Positions 17,542 through 27,804 of a stretch of DNA of 64,000 nt are shown in pieces. Position numbers and translations under genes: made by a program. This stretch comes from Marinobacter bryozoorum (GTDB taxonomy: Bacteria; Pseudomonadota; Gammaproteobacteria; Pseudomonadales; Oleiphilaceae), in contig NZ_JAKZAH010000002.1 of the NCBI RefSeq assembly GCF_023156245.1, positions 1 to 64,000 on the forward strand. The letters are read 5' to 3'. Positions within the stretch are counted from its first letter, which is position 1, and each line of letters opens with the position of its first letter. The notes beneath the pieces were generated by a model that was not told the DNA's origin, ran no database searches, and saw only the letters and a program-made list of their open reading frames with translations.

Positions 17542-17828
17542 AACTCTTTATTCTCCATTGGTTAAGTCGAAACGACTAATTCAGGCTTGGCTGTAGCCCC
17601 AGGCATCCGTCGATGCCAGCCTGACATGCACTTCCTCTGGGCGAGAAACCCTAAAGGTCGAACATCTCAGATGTAACCGCCGCAACGTAGACGGCTGGGT
17701 TACAAATACCGCGAGCGAGCATCGCTTTAATATCGCCGGAATGCTACCACCTGCACGGGCTCACAACAAGCCGACAAGTGTACAGAATTCCGCCGATATC
17801 ATTACGAAATAAGCCTCGATCTGTCGCT
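17542..17828 (-). promoter_or_regulatory. Long structured 5' leader of the S-layer-like gene
   Basis: From the predicted transcription start near 17828 to the ATG at 17541 the leader is about 287 bases. It holds a composite hairpin at 17581-17624: outer 7-bp stem TCAGGCT/AGCCTGA (17581-17587 with 17618-17624), inner stem GGCATC/GATGCC (17602-17607 with 17612-17617). A smaller hairpin AGTCG-AAA-CGACT lies at 17565-17577, close to the ribosome site GGAG. Long, folded leaders that stabilise mRNA are known for several S-layer genes. Confidence 0.65.
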
Positions 17829-17834
17829 TTGGCG

Positions 17835-17864
17835 TTTATATCTTATCCACTCAGGCAAGGTCAA
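17835..17864 (-). promoter_or_regulatory. Sigma70 promoter of the S-layer-like gene
   Basis: On the minus strand, -35 TTGACC (17864-17859), 18-base spacer, -10 TATAAA (17840-17835). Upstream, 17884-17922 is strongly A/T-rich and could act as an UP-type element. The strength fits an abundant surface protein. Confidence 0.7.
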
Positions 17865-18145
17865 CCGCCCCCCGGCACCAAATGGCTAAAAGTTAACATA
17901 GCTACAAAAATTTACATTCATGCAGCCCCAACCCCTTGCATGGCAAGCGATTTCAGAACCCGGAAACCACGCCAACCGATGGCGGAAAGCGATCTGGTTG
18001 GACAGGTGTGGTCCGTTTCATTACTATCGCCACCCTGCTGCGTGCGCGGATACCCGGAAAGCCTTCCCCCGGGGCTCCTGCAGCACTGAATCTCCTGCCT
18101 TTACGTGGGGTAACCCCCTTTTTTATGACAGGTACCTGAAGTTTC
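17865..18145. other. Non-coding gap between S-layer promoter and small membrane-protein gene
   Basis: No gene is seen; the short frames here look random. Near the right end, on the plus strand, GGGG-TAA-CCCC followed by a T-run (about 18107-18124) resembles a small intrinsic terminator, or a leader hairpin of the gene at 18146. Confidence 0.45.
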
Positions 18146-18451
18146 ATGGCAAAACCCTTGATAGTCAAGCAGCATATCCGCCACATTGCCAATTTGTTAA
18201 TGGAAGGTGACAAGCAGCAACACTTTGCGATCTGCCTGGTGCTGGTGGTAACGTTCTGGCCGCTGACCGGCAGCCCGACAACCGCCCTGGTGCTGACCTT
18301 GATGGTAGGGCTGGCGAAGGAGATCTGGGACGGGCTCTGGGGCTCCGGGTTTTGCTGGCTGGATATGACCGCGAACATACTGGGCGCGCTCTGCGGCCTG
18401 GTCGCCGTCTGGGGGCTGCTGCAGATGGCGGGCGCCCTGTCAGCGGGCTGA
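18146..18451 (+). CDS. Small membrane protein, VanZ/DUF2279-like
   Basis: A 101-residue protein with two or three hydrophobic segments. It shows the polar pattern of the VanZ/YfiM-type families: GDKQQHFAICLVL (DKxxHF), then GLAKEIWDG (KExxD), then WLDMTANILGALCG (DxxANxxG). These families are poorly understood; some relatives affect antibiotic tolerance. The ribosome site is weak, and a start at the internal ATG at 18200 is possible. Its last 12 bases overlap the convergent rmd gene. It is the only plus-strand gene among the cluster's minus-strand genes, so its role in the locus is uncertain. Confidence 0.6.
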   Translation: MAKPLIVKQHIRHIANLLMEGDKQQHFAICLVLVVTFWPLTGSPTTALVLTLMVGLAKEIWDGLWGSGFCWLDMTANILGALCGLVAVWGLLQMAGALSAG

Positions 18452-19374
18452 CTCCCCGCCCTGCAGCATCCAGGCCAGGGTTTCTTCCAGCGCAACCGGC
18501 TGCCATTGCGGCAACAGGGACTGCAGGCGGCTGATGTCACCCACCAGTGTTTTCACTTCGTTGGCGCGCACAAAGGCGGGATTGACCCGCACCTCTATGT
18601 CGTAGCCCGCATGGCGCTCACAGATGGCGATAATGTCTTCAAGGCTGCGACCCTTCCCTGAACCAATGTTAACGGTCTGCCCTCCGGCATCTACTTCCAG
18701 CAAGCCCCGGTAGGCCTGTGCAACGGCCCTTACATCGTTAAAGTCGCGGACCACGTCCAGGTTGCCCAGCTCGATCACCGGCTCCCGACGCCGGAAATGC
18801 TCGACGATCTTGGGCACCAGGAAGTGCGGCGGCTGCCCTGCCCCGGTGTAATTGAAGGGACGCACAATGGTTATCGGTAGTGTGTCCTGCCAGAGCCTGG
18901 CCATATGCTCCATGGCCAGCTTGCTGACGGCATAGTCGTTGGCCGGTGCCGGCGGCGTATCTTCGTCCAGCATGCCGCCACGGCTGTTGCCGTAGACGTT
19001 GGCACTGCTGGCGAGGATGACCCGGTGCAGGTCGTGCCCACTGTCTGCCAGGGCCTGCAGCAGGTTACGGGTGCCCAGCAGGTTGACGTGGTAGAAGTCT
19101 TCCGGGCTGCCATGGGCCACAAAGGCCAGGGCTGCCAGGTGAATGACCGCCTGCGGGCGCACGTGCCGGATGACGGCGGCCAGCTGCTCCGGTTCGCGCA
19201 GGTCGACCTGGTAACAGCCGGGGCTGTCCGTCGGCTCGGAGCTGGTACCGTATACCCGGTATCCGGCCTGGACCAGCTCACGTTCAAGGTAGCGGCCTGT
19301 GAATCCATGGATGCCGGTGATCAGCACCCGGTCACAGACCGGCCCCTGCCGGTTGGTGGTGCTGGCCGGTCCCA

Positions 19375-19375
<1 letters not shown>
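18440..19375 (-). CDS. rmd: GDP-6-deoxy-D-lyxo-4-hexulose reductase (GDP-D-rhamnose synthesis)
   Basis: Extended short-chain dehydrogenase, 311 residues. It shows the NAD(P) motif GIHGFTGRYL, the YxxxK pair in DYAVSKLAMEHMA, and RPFNYTGAGQPPHFLVPKIV, which is characteristic of Rmd. Rmd reduces the 4-keto intermediate made by Gmd to GDP-D-rhamnose, the donor for D-rhamnan polysaccharides. A different 4-reductase outcome (6-deoxy-talose) cannot be excluded, but the adjacency to gmd, wzm, wzt and multi-domain glycosyltransferases favours D-rhamnose, as in the P. aeruginosa common-antigen locus. It is the last gene of the operon, overlapping the gmd stop in TGATG. No obvious terminator follows. 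Confidence 0.88.
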
Positions 19376-20451
<1,076 letters not shown>

Positions 20452-23400
20452 CTACTGATTGATCCACAGCGAGCGCAACATGTTGAACAGTCGCCGGGAC
20501 ACGGCCGGATAGGAATGGGCCTGCTTCCACTTGTTGACGCTTTCCGGGCTTTGCCGGAGCTGGCCTTCAAGGGCCCGGGCCAGGCCCTGGCGAATGGATT
20601 CCGCGTCGGTACCTTCGAAGCGGTCAACCGCCTCTGCCACATCATCAAAGATGGGCAAAGGGGTCACCATGACCGGGGTGCCTGAAGCGAGGGCCATCTT
20701 GACGGCGCCACTGGAGGATTCGCCGGTGCCCTGATACGGCATGGCGATGACATCCGCCTGGCTGAGCAAGCCGAGGCTTTCGCCGTCCGGCAGGAAGTTG
20801 TGCTCCGCTTTGACGTGCCCGGTAAGCCCCAGCTCGTCGATTCGCTGGTGCAGGGCCTTGATAAAAGCCGCGGACGAAGGATCAGTGTGTTCGGCATTCA
20901 GCAACAACAGCACCAGGTCCGGGTGGCTTTCACGCAGGGCGGCAAAGGCTTCCAGCAGTTGCTCGAGCCCTTTATGGGGCAGCGCGAACCCATAGGAGGC
21001 GATGCATCGCTTGCCTTCAAATGGCCAGTTTACCGGCTGTGGCTGGTAATCGGCAATGCCGTGGGGAATCAGTACCGTGTTATCGGTGACTCCGGCGGCG
21101 ACCAGGCGATTGAGGTCGGCCGGCGTGTGCACGATCACCCGGTCAGCCAGCTCCAGGGCGCGGCGCAGGTTCGCCAGGGCCTTGCGGGGTTCCGGGTCGA
21201 CCGTGGAGTGAAGCGTTACGGTGACCACCACGCCCGCGCCTTTGAGCCGGGTAATGAGGTGCTCGAGGGCCTGGTAGTCGTAAAAGTAGTAGTTCATCTG
21301 GATGACGACGGCATCGGGATTGCCTTCCAGGAGGGCATCGCCCAGGGCCTCCAGGTTATCCGCGTCGTCCTGGCGCCAGCAGCGATGGACAAAGTCCTCA
21401 TCCGCACTCACCGGGTCATCCTCCAGTACCGGTGCCAGCACCCTGATCCGGTCGGTGACGTTCTGTTCGGTCAGGTGCCTGGAATAGGTGGCCAGGCCAC
21501 ACTTCTGGTTCCAGGTGCTCACCCAGGCGATATTCAGGGGGCGGGCCAGGTCCTGCCCTGCCCTTTGCTGGCGGATATCCTCTCCCTGGGTGACCAGGCG
21601 CAGTGCCACCTGCTCCCAGCTGAACTGTTCCCGCAACAGGCTGATGGCGGCTGCGGTGCGGTCTTTTACCAGGGCCTGGTCAGCCTGGCGCACCTGCCGG
21701 AGGGTCTCCGCCAGGTGGGTAACGTCTGGTTCGGCCCATACCGAATCGTATAACTCGAAATGCGTGTCGGCCAGGCGGAAGCGGTAATCCACCAGCCAGG
21801 CGGTCTCCGGATTACAGAAGTCGAGCTGGCCACTCCAGGCCGTGGTAATCACCGGCAGTCCGCTGAGCATGGCTTCGGCCAGGGGCAGGCCAAAGCCTTC
21901 CGCCCGGCTGGGCGCCACCAGGGCATGGCAGTGTTCATAGAGGTACCGCAACTGGCTGTCCGGCAGGTCCTCCATGATGACTTCCACATGGGGGTAGCCG
22001 GGGTTTTGCTGCTGGTGTTCCGCCAGCATCTCACGGACGGTGTTGTGGGGGTTCTCAAAGGTCTTGATGACGAGGCTGACGTCGTCTTCGCTGGTAAATG
22101 CCTGCCCCCAGGCCTCAAGCAGCACCGCGATACCCTTGCGGGGAAAGCAGGACGAAACATGCAGGAAGCGGAAGCTTCGGCCGCCCACGGTCATGGGTTC
22201 AGGCTCAATCCGGTCCCAGTGGTCCACGCCACAGCCACTGACCGCCATGGGCAGGCATACCCCGTTATCGACCAGGACCTTGCGAACATGCTCCGACAGA
22301 CAGGTCAGCCCCGTCAGGTGCTGGTTGAACTGCTCGACCCACTCTGGCGGAAAGCCGCTCTCTTCCCAGGCGTACAGGTGGAGGAAGCGGGCATCGCCGG
22401 CCAGGTCGTTAACCCTGGGGGGATACAGGTTGCGACTGACGATATCCACCGGCGCGCCCTCCGGTTCACGGCTTTGCCGGTGCATGGCCGCTATGTCCGG
22501 GTTGCGCGCCAGGAAGTCGGCTGACGGGTCAAAGTCCCCCGGCCCTTCGGTGGAGTGCAGGCTGACCTGCTGGCCAATGGCGGCAAGGCCACGGGCGGTT
22601 TCCCGGTTGAGCAGGGCCAGGCTGTAGGATGAGTCGAAGGGGCCCTCAATACGCCAGTGGTAACTGGCCGAAGGCGCCCGCTGACTCAGGGCCAGGTCAT
22701 TGGCGGCCATGCAGTTGGCCGCCTGGCGCACCAGGTTGTCGTCCATCTCCCAGTCACACAGCAGCCTGGCCACGGTGCGCGCCCTGGCTGCCGGCCCGGT
22801 ATCGCCTGGCGCGGATACCTCACCAGCAGGCCACACAGCCCGTGGTATTTCTTCCAGCACCCTGGCCGCCGTGTCTGCCCAGCTGAAGGCCTTGCTTTGA
22901 TGCTTGCCGTGATCGGTCAGCCGCTGCCTGAAGTCTGCATCGGTCAGCACTCGCTGGATCAGCGCACTGATTTCGTCAACGTTGCGGGGGTCGAAGGTCG
23001 CCTCGGGCAGGCCGATCACTTCCGGCAGGCTGGTGGTGTTGGAACAGATGACCGGCGCACCACAGGTAATGGCTTCCAGTACGGGGAGCCCGAAACCTTC
23101 ATGGAACGACGGGAAGACAAACAGTTCACAGCGATTGTAAAGCAGGTTCAGGGTCGCCTGGGATATAAAGCCGGTATAGACCAGGTCCGTCGGGGCCAGG
23201 CCGTATTTGCGGGCAAGCCGGCTGAGCCGGACACGGTCTGCCTCGTTGTATTTACCCACCAGCACCAGCTGCAGGTCACGGCGAAGGGCGCTGTCCAGGC
23301 GACCAAAGGCTTCCAGCAGGCCTTTCAGGTTCTTGCGTTCATCGGCTGCCCCGCTGTAGAGCAGGAAGGGGTTGTCGATGCCAATTTCGTTCAGTGGACG

Positions 23401-24051
23401 GGTGTCAACGGTGTCACCGTCCAGGGGGTAATAGCCCTCATCGCAGGCTGAGGAAATGGTATGGGTAACACCCGGCGCCGGCGCCAGCATGGTTTCAAAC
23501 TCACGGCGGGAGCTTTCGGAAATGGCAAAGATACGATCGGCCCGGCGCAGGCTGTCGAGTTTGCGGTTATACCAGCGCTTGATCACTGGGTCCGACAGGT
23601 ACTCGTCGGGGCTGATCAGCGGAATCAGGTCATAGCCGATAACACCGGTGGCGCAGGGGCGTCGCGCTGGGATATCACAGGCAAAGTCATCAATGACACC
23701 CTCGAACAGCGACAGCACCAGCACAAAGTCCGCCTCCAGGCGTTCTATGTAGTCGTTACGCAGGTATTCGTTAACGTGGATGATACCGGCATTGGGGGCG
23801 ATCAGTTCGCCGCTGCCGGGTATGCCGTGAAACACGCGAATGGTGGAGGGCCCGAGCCATTGCTGCCAGTCACGGCGGATCGCGCGGATGACATCCAGGT
23901 GAAAACTGTTGAGCAGCAACAGGATTTCATGGGGCTCGCTGCGGCTGCGGTTAAGCTCCAGCATCTTACGGACCAGCGAACTGGCGTAGTGGCCGATCCC
24001 CCGGTAACGGCTGCTGGTTTGCAGGCACTGCAGGTCGATAACGATGCGCAT
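20452..24051 (-). CDS. Triple-domain glycosyltransferase (three GT4-type domains), putative D-rhamnan synthase
   Basis: A 1199-residue cytoplasmic or membrane-associated protein with three consecutive GT-B, GT4-type modules. Module 1 (about 1-415) has SGAADERKNLKGLLEAF and FPSFHEGFGLPVLEA. Module 2 (about 460-840) has SSCFPRKGIAVLLEAW and APSRAEGFGLPLAEAM. Module 3 (about 855-1199) has YGFALPHKGLEQLLEAF and MPYQGTGESSSGAVKMALASG, where the usual EGFG acid motif is altered. In P. aeruginosa the D-rhamnan common antigen is built by three separate transferases (WbpX, WbpY, WbpZ) beside rmd, gmd, wzm and wzt. This protein may combine those activities. It starts one base into the upstream stop (TGATG). 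Confidence 0.88.
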   Translation of the reverse strand: MRIVIDLQCLQTSSRYRGIGHYASSLVRKMLELNRSRSEPHEILLLLNSFHLDVIRAIRRDWQQWLGPSTIRVFHGIPGSGELIAPNAGIIHVNEYLRNDYIERLEADFVLVLSLFEGVIDDFACDIPARRPCATGVIGYDLIPLISPDEYLSDPVIKRWYNRKLDSLRRADRIFAISESSRREFETMLAPAPGVTHTISSACDEGYYPLDGDTVDTRPLNEIGIDNPFLLYSGAADERKNLKGLLEAFGRLDSALRRDLQLVLVGKYNEADRVRLSRLARKYGLAPTDLVYTGFISQATLNLLYNRCELFVFPSFHEGFGLPVLEAITCGAPVICSNTTSLPEVIGLPEATFDPRNVDEISALIQRVLTDADFRQRLTDHGKHQSKAFSWADTAARVLEEIPRAVWPAGEVSAPGDTGPAARARTVARLLCDWEMDDNLVRQAANCMAANDLALSQRAPSASYHWRIEGPFDSSYSLALLNRETARGLAAIGQQVSLHSTEGPGDFDPSADFLARNPDIAAMHRQSREPEGAPVDIVSRNLYPPRVNDLAGDARFLHLYAWEESGFPPEWVEQFNQHLTGLTCLSEHVRKVLVDNGVCLPMAVSGCGVDHWDRIEPEPMTVGGRSFRFLHVSSCFPRKGIAVLLEAWGQAFTSEDDVSLVIKTFENPHNTVREMLAEHQQQNPGYPHVEVIMEDLPDSQLRYLYEHCHALVAPSRAEGFGLPLAEAMLSGLPVITTAWSGQLDFCNPETAWLVDYRFRLADTHFELYDSVWAEPDVTHLAETLRQVRQADQALVKDRTAAAISLLREQFSWEQVALRLVTQGEDIRQQRAGQDLARPLNIAWVSTWNQKCGLATYSRHLTEQNVTDRIRVLAPVLEDDPVSADEDFVHRCWRQDDADNLEALGDALLEGNPDAVVIQMNYYFYDYQALEHLITRLKGAGVVVTVTLHSTVDPEPRKALANLRRALELADRVIVHTPADLNRLVAAGVTDNTVLIPHGIADYQPQPVNWPFEGKRCIASYGFALPHKGLEQLLEAFAALRESHPDLVLLLLNAEHTDPSSAAFIKALHQRIDELGLTGHVKAEHNFLPDGESLGLLSQADVIAMPYQGTGESSSGAVKMALASGTPVMVTPLPIFDDVAEAVDRFEGTDAESIRQGLARALEGQLRQSPESVNKWKQAHSYPAVSRRLFNMLRSLWINQ

Positions 24052-25643
24052 CAGCTGTCGTGTCCTTGCCGTTGTGACTGGTAGCGTTCCATTTCTGCGG
24101 TGAGGTCCCGGTATATGGCTCGCCCCCGGGAACTCAGGTGTACCTGGTGCTCAATGGGCTCGGGGGCATGGCGCTGGCGACTGACCCGCTCCACCATTCG
24201 AAACAGGACCGGCACACGGGTCAGGGTCGACAGCAGAGCAGACCGGATACGCGGATACCGGGTGGTCAGGCGGTCTGCAGCAGCCAGCCCTTTAACCAGT
24301 CGTGGCATCAGGGCGTCACGCAGCTTTGCCCGCCGGTCGGACTGTCGCATCAGGTTGAGCCCGTGCTTGATCGATCGCAGCGGTGCGGTGATGCGCCAGG
24401 AAGTACTGTCCACAAGGCGGTGGATGGACGCCTGCACGGTGTCGATTTCATTCTGGAGGGTAGCGATCTCCTGCTGGAGGGCGACAACCCTGGACTCTTC
24501 CAGGACCGCCCGGTGGGCCAGCTCATCCCGCAACTGGTCCTCCCGGCGATGGGAGGCCTGCAGCTCCCGGTCACTGGCCGCTCCCTGGCTGATCAGCTGC
24601 TGTTGTTTGCGGCGAACCAGGTCGCGATAGCGGGCCAGCTCCCCTGCTACGGCCTCCGGGACCGTATCACTGCGATACTGGTCCGGGTCGTGCTGTTGGC
24701 GAAGTGCAAGCATAGCCTCCAGGTCTTGCTGTGCCAGGCCGGCGCGGGACCATAACTGATGAATCTCATGCTCCAGGGCATCGAAACGGGCCCGCTCTTC
24801 GTCGCTGTACCAGGACGCCGGCATATGGCAGTCGCTGAAGTCGAGCCCGCTGACACCTGCCCGGCCGAAGCCCTCGATAACGCGCTGTCGCTCGGCAGGA
24901 TCGGCACTCAGGCTGTCAATATTGACCAGCAGGTCAGCGTAACGCAGGCCATAGTGCATGGCCAGCAACCAGAGGGTGTAGAAGGCCTGGTAGGCCTGGT
25001 CCGGTGCCAGTGGGCGGTGCAGGTACCAGTCGTAGGTCACATCCAGCGGAGGATGGGGCTGGGCTTTGAAGCCAACCAGTTCCGCCGCCAGCTGAACCAG
25101 GGCGGGCGGTTCCGCCGCGTTGAAGGTCAGCTGGGTGGTCAGGTCAAAGTAGGGAGACACCTGGTAGGACCACCACTGGTCCCGTGGGTTACGCCACAGC
25201 AGGGCATGGAAGCCCCCAAGTTGTTCCCGAATCAGGGCCATGCGCCCGGCACTGCGACATTCCTGGATAACCGGACGGGCCGGTGCCTTGTCAATCAGGG
25301 TGCGCCAGAAGCCGATACCTGCCGGCTGGCCGGCTGGTGCAAACCAGTGGTTATAGACCTCCGGCTCCGAGAGCTGCTCCAGTGCCTCCACGCCAAGGGC
25401 ATGGAGCTCGGAAAAATAGGGGTTGTCGAGCTGGGGATGACGGAGCTCGCGGACCTTGTCGTTGCCCTGGTCGTCTATCAGCACCTGCGGGTTGGCAGCG
25501 GCCTTGACGGTGATTTCGTGGAGCGGTTCCTGGAAACAGGTATAGCCATCGCCCAGGCGCCGGAAGGCCTTGAACAGATAGGTACTGCCGGAGCGGAACA
25601 GGGAATGTATAAAAACCGGGGAGGTGTTGCTGTGCTCGGTCAA
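24051..25643 (-). CDS. Sulfotransferase-domain protein with coiled coil; possible polysaccharide chain terminator
   Basis: A 530-residue protein. Residues about 8-280 look like a PAPS-dependent sulfotransferase: the 5'-phosphosulfate loop SLFRSGSTYLFKAF (14-27) and the 3'-phosphate motif RNPRDQWWS (151-159). Residues about 335-412 are a heptad-rich coiled coil, followed by STSWRITAPLR (413-423), a motif often seen next to glycan-assembly domains, and a basic helical tail. It lies between the glycosyltransferase and wzt, overlapping wzt by ATGA. In E. coli O9a the chain terminator WbdD combines a capping enzyme with a coiled-coil ruler next to wzm-wzt. By analogy this protein could cap the chain with sulfate. 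That role is inference; the sulfotransferase call is moderately firm. Confidence 0.75.
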   Translation of the reverse strand: MTEHSNTSPVFIHSLFRSGSTYLFKAFRRLGDGYTCFQEPLHEITVKAAANPQVLIDDQGNDKVRELRHPQLDNPYFSELHALGVEALEQLSEPEVYNHWFAPAGQPAGIGFWRTLIDKAPARPVIQECRSAGRMALIREQLGGFHALLWRNPRDQWWSYQVSPYFDLTTQLTFNAAEPPALVQLAAELVGFKAQPHPPLDVTYDWYLHRPLAPDQAYQAFYTLWLLAMHYGLRYADLLVNIDSLSADPAERQRVIEGFGRAGVSGLDFSDCHMPASWYSDEERARFDALEHEIHQLWSRAGLAQQDLEAMLALRQQHDPDQYRSDTVPEAVAGELARYRDLVRRKQQQLISQGAASDRELQASHRREDQLRDELAHRAVLEESRVVALQQEIATLQNEIDTVQASIHRLVDSTSWRITAPLRSIKHGLNLMRQSDRRAKLRDALMPRLVKGLAAADRLTTRYPRIRSALLSTLTRVPVLFRMVERVSRQRHAPEPIEHQVHLSSRGRAIYRDLTAEMERYQSQRQGHDS

Positions 25644-26956
25644 GCCTGAAATTCCTTGATGGTCATGATCGCTGGTACATTGATGATGCCGGACTTGACG
25701 GTTGTTTTCTCGTCATTGCGAACCCGGAACAACTGGGTGTCCAGCCGCCGATGGAGGAATACCGGGTCGGTACTGCGGTCGTCCCTGACCCCGCAGTTAA
25801 TGTAATACACGCCGGGAGCAAAGGCGTTGCCGATCTGGTAGCGGAAGCACAGGCTCTCGCCCTCCTGGAAGGCCCTGTCACTGAGCGCCTTGTCATCCGC
25901 CGTATCGATTCCGAACAGGTTCAATCCTTCCCGGTTCTTGATCATGAAGGCGAAGACCGCATGGTCAACGGCCTGGTTAAACCGGACCCGGAAATTCAGG
26001 AAGATAGGCTCGTCACTGCCAAACAGGTTGGCGCGGGCACCGCTTTCGCTTTCCAGCCAGACTTCTTCGATAGTGGCGCGGCCATCGCCGTAGGTGACCT
26101 CGCAGTCGGAGGTGAGCATCGGGTCGACCTGACCGGTTACTGGAACGTCCTGTGCGCTGACTTGCCCGTTACCGCCGTCGGCCTGGCTCGGGTCCCCTGT
26201 CGCGGCGGGCGCACCCGGGTGGCTGTCGCCACCGAACAACGAACGCTCATAGGCGTCACTGACCTGCCTGGCAGGACCGTAGGCGGCCATGCGGCCGTTT
26301 TCGAGGAAGATCGCCTGGGTGCACAGCTTTTTTACCGCGTCGATGTCATGGGTCACGAACAATAACGTGGTGCCCTGCTCCAGGAATTCGTTTATCCGGC
26401 GAAAGCATTTGCGCTGGAAGGCCGCATCGCCCACGGACAGGGCTTCATCGATAATGAGGATTTCCGGGCGTACCGCCGTTGCCAGGGCAAAGGCCAGCCG
26501 AACCTGCATGCCGCTGGAATAGACGCGCACCGGCTGGTCGATATAGTCGCCAATGCCGGCAAACTGCTCAATCTCCGAAAATACCGACTGGATCTGAGCG
26601 ACGGACAGGCCCTGTAGCTGCCCTGCCATAAAGACATTCTGCCGGCCAGTGAAGTCCGGATGAAACCCCATGCCCAGCTCCAGCAGGGCGGCTATGCGTC
26701 CGTCAATCTCAATATCGCCGGTGGTGGGCCGGGTAGTACCGGTAATCAGTTTGAGCAGGGTGCTCTTGCCAGCGCCATTCACCCCCAGGATTGCGACCGC
26801 TTCTCCCCGGGGAACGTCGAAGGCGATGTCCTGCAACACCCAGTGCAGATGATGCCTTTTCTGGTCACCGGGCAGCACCCACTCTGCCAGCCTGGCCCAG
26901 CGCCCCGGATATTGCTTGTAGGCCTTGCCTAGGCCACGAACCCTGATTGCCGCCAT
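25640..26956 (-). CDS. wzt: Polysaccharide ABC exporter, ATP-binding subunit with carbohydrate-binding domain
   Basis: A 438-residue ATPase of the O-antigen/teichoic-acid exporter type. Walker A GVNGAGKST is at 58-66, the signature is YSSGMQVRLAFALA, Walker B is ILIIDEALSVGDAAF, and a switch histidine follows in LLFVTHD. Residues beyond about 270 form the Wzt C-terminal beta-sandwich domain (DGRATIEEVWLESESG...FRVRFNQAVDHAVFAFMIKNREGLNLFGID). In related systems this domain recognises the capped non-reducing end of the finished chain before export. Its presence implies a terminator enzyme, matching the coiled-coil protein encoded immediately downstream. Overlaps: one base with wzm and four with the sulfotransferase gene. 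Confidence 0.95.
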   Translation of the reverse strand: MAAIRVRGLGKAYKQYPGRWARLAEWVLPGDQKRHHLHWVLQDIAFDVPRGEAVAILGVNGAGKSTLLKLITGTTRPTTGDIEIDGRIAALLELGMGFHPDFTGRQNVFMAGQLQGLSVAQIQSVFSEIEQFAGIGDYIDQPVRVYSSGMQVRLAFALATAVRPEILIIDEALSVGDAAFQRKCFRRINEFLEQGTTLLFVTHDIDAVKKLCTQAIFLENGRMAAYGPARQVSDAYERSLFGGDSHPGAPAATGDPSQADGGNGQVSAQDVPVTGQVDPMLTSDCEVTYGDGRATIEEVWLESESGARANLFGSDEPIFLNFRVRFNQAVDHAVFAFMIKNREGLNLFGIDTADDKALSDRAFQEGESLCFRYQIGNAFAPGVYYINCGVRDDRSTDPVFLHRRLDTQLFRVRNDEKTTVKSGIINVPAIMTIKEFQA

Positions 26957-27804
26957 TACAACTCATCCACGATTTCAGCCGCGTGCTTGCTGTAGAGGCG
27001 TACCGATGCCCATAACAGGAGCAGTGCCAGTGCCGTAATCGGCATCAGGCTGCTCCAGTCCGGCACCTGTGCGCTGACAAACAAGCCCTGGTAGGCGCCC
27101 ATCAGGCCGGTCAGCGGGTTCAGGTGAATCAGTTGCTGCAACTGCTCGGGCAAGATGCTGAGCGGGTAAACGATGGGCGTGAGCCAGAACCAGAACTGGA
27201 GTACAACCGCGAACAGCTGGCCGACGTCACGAAAGAAGACGTTGAGGATGCCCAGCACCAGCCCGAGACTGATGGAAAACAGAAGCTGCAGCAGCAGCAC
27301 CGGGATGATCGCCAGCACAATCCAGCCGGGAAAGTTGCCGGTAAAAATCAGGAACAGCGCAAACAGCGCAAAGATGATCAGGAAGTTCAGGCAACCGCTG
27401 AGCACCACGGTGACCGGCAGGCAAAACCAGGGAAAGCTGAGTTTCTTCAGCAGGTTGGCATTTTCGAGAAAGAGATTCTGGGCGCGCCCGGTGATTTCAG
27501 CAAACAGGCCCCAGGTCAGAATGCCGGAGCACAGGTAAATGCTGTAGCCGAAGGTATTCTCGACCCCGGGGAGTTTCGCCTGCATGATCTGGGAAAAAAT
27601 CAGAGTGTAGACGATGATCATCGCCAGTGGCTGGATCACCGTCCATGCCACACCCAGCAGCGAGTTGAGGTATTTACTCTGGAACTCCCGCTTTACGGTA
27701 CCGGTAATGAAACCCCGGTATAGCCACAGCTCCCGGACGGGGCGGATGACGGCGCTTGCCACGCCACGGTTTTCCGTGGCGGAGGAACGGAGAAAAGAGC
27801 CCAT
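26956..27804 (-). CDS. wzm: Polysaccharide ABC exporter, membrane subunit
   Basis: A 282-residue ABC-2 type permease with six hydrophobic segments after a cytoplasmic N-terminal region (ELWLYRGFITGTVKREFQSKYLNSLLGVAW is the typical amphipathic start of Wzm). With Wzt it moves undecaprenyl-linked polysaccharide across the inner membrane. Its stop overlaps the wzt start and its own start overlaps the stop of the outer-membrane channel gene, each in TGATG, so the polysaccharide exporter is translationally coupled to the type I secretion genes. Confidence 0.95.
   Translation of the reverse strand: MGSFLRSSATENRGVASAVIRPVRELWLYRGFITGTVKREFQSKYLNSLLGVAWTVIQPLAMIIVYTLIFSQIMQAKLPGVENTFGYSIYLCSGILTWGLFAEITGRAQNLFLENANLLKKLSFPWFCLPVTVVLSGCLNFLIIFALFALFLIFTGNFPGWIVLAIIPVLLLQLLFSISLGLVLGILNVFFRDVGQLFAVVLQFWFWLTPIVYPLSILPEQLQQLIHLNPLTGLMGAYQGLFVSAQVPDWSSLMPITALALLLLWASVRLYSKHAAEIVDEL

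Noticed and set aside
17778..18210. Short overlapping plus-strand frames between the S-layer promoter and the small membrane gene
   Set aside because: No family resemblance, no ribosome sites, and they span the predicted promoter region.
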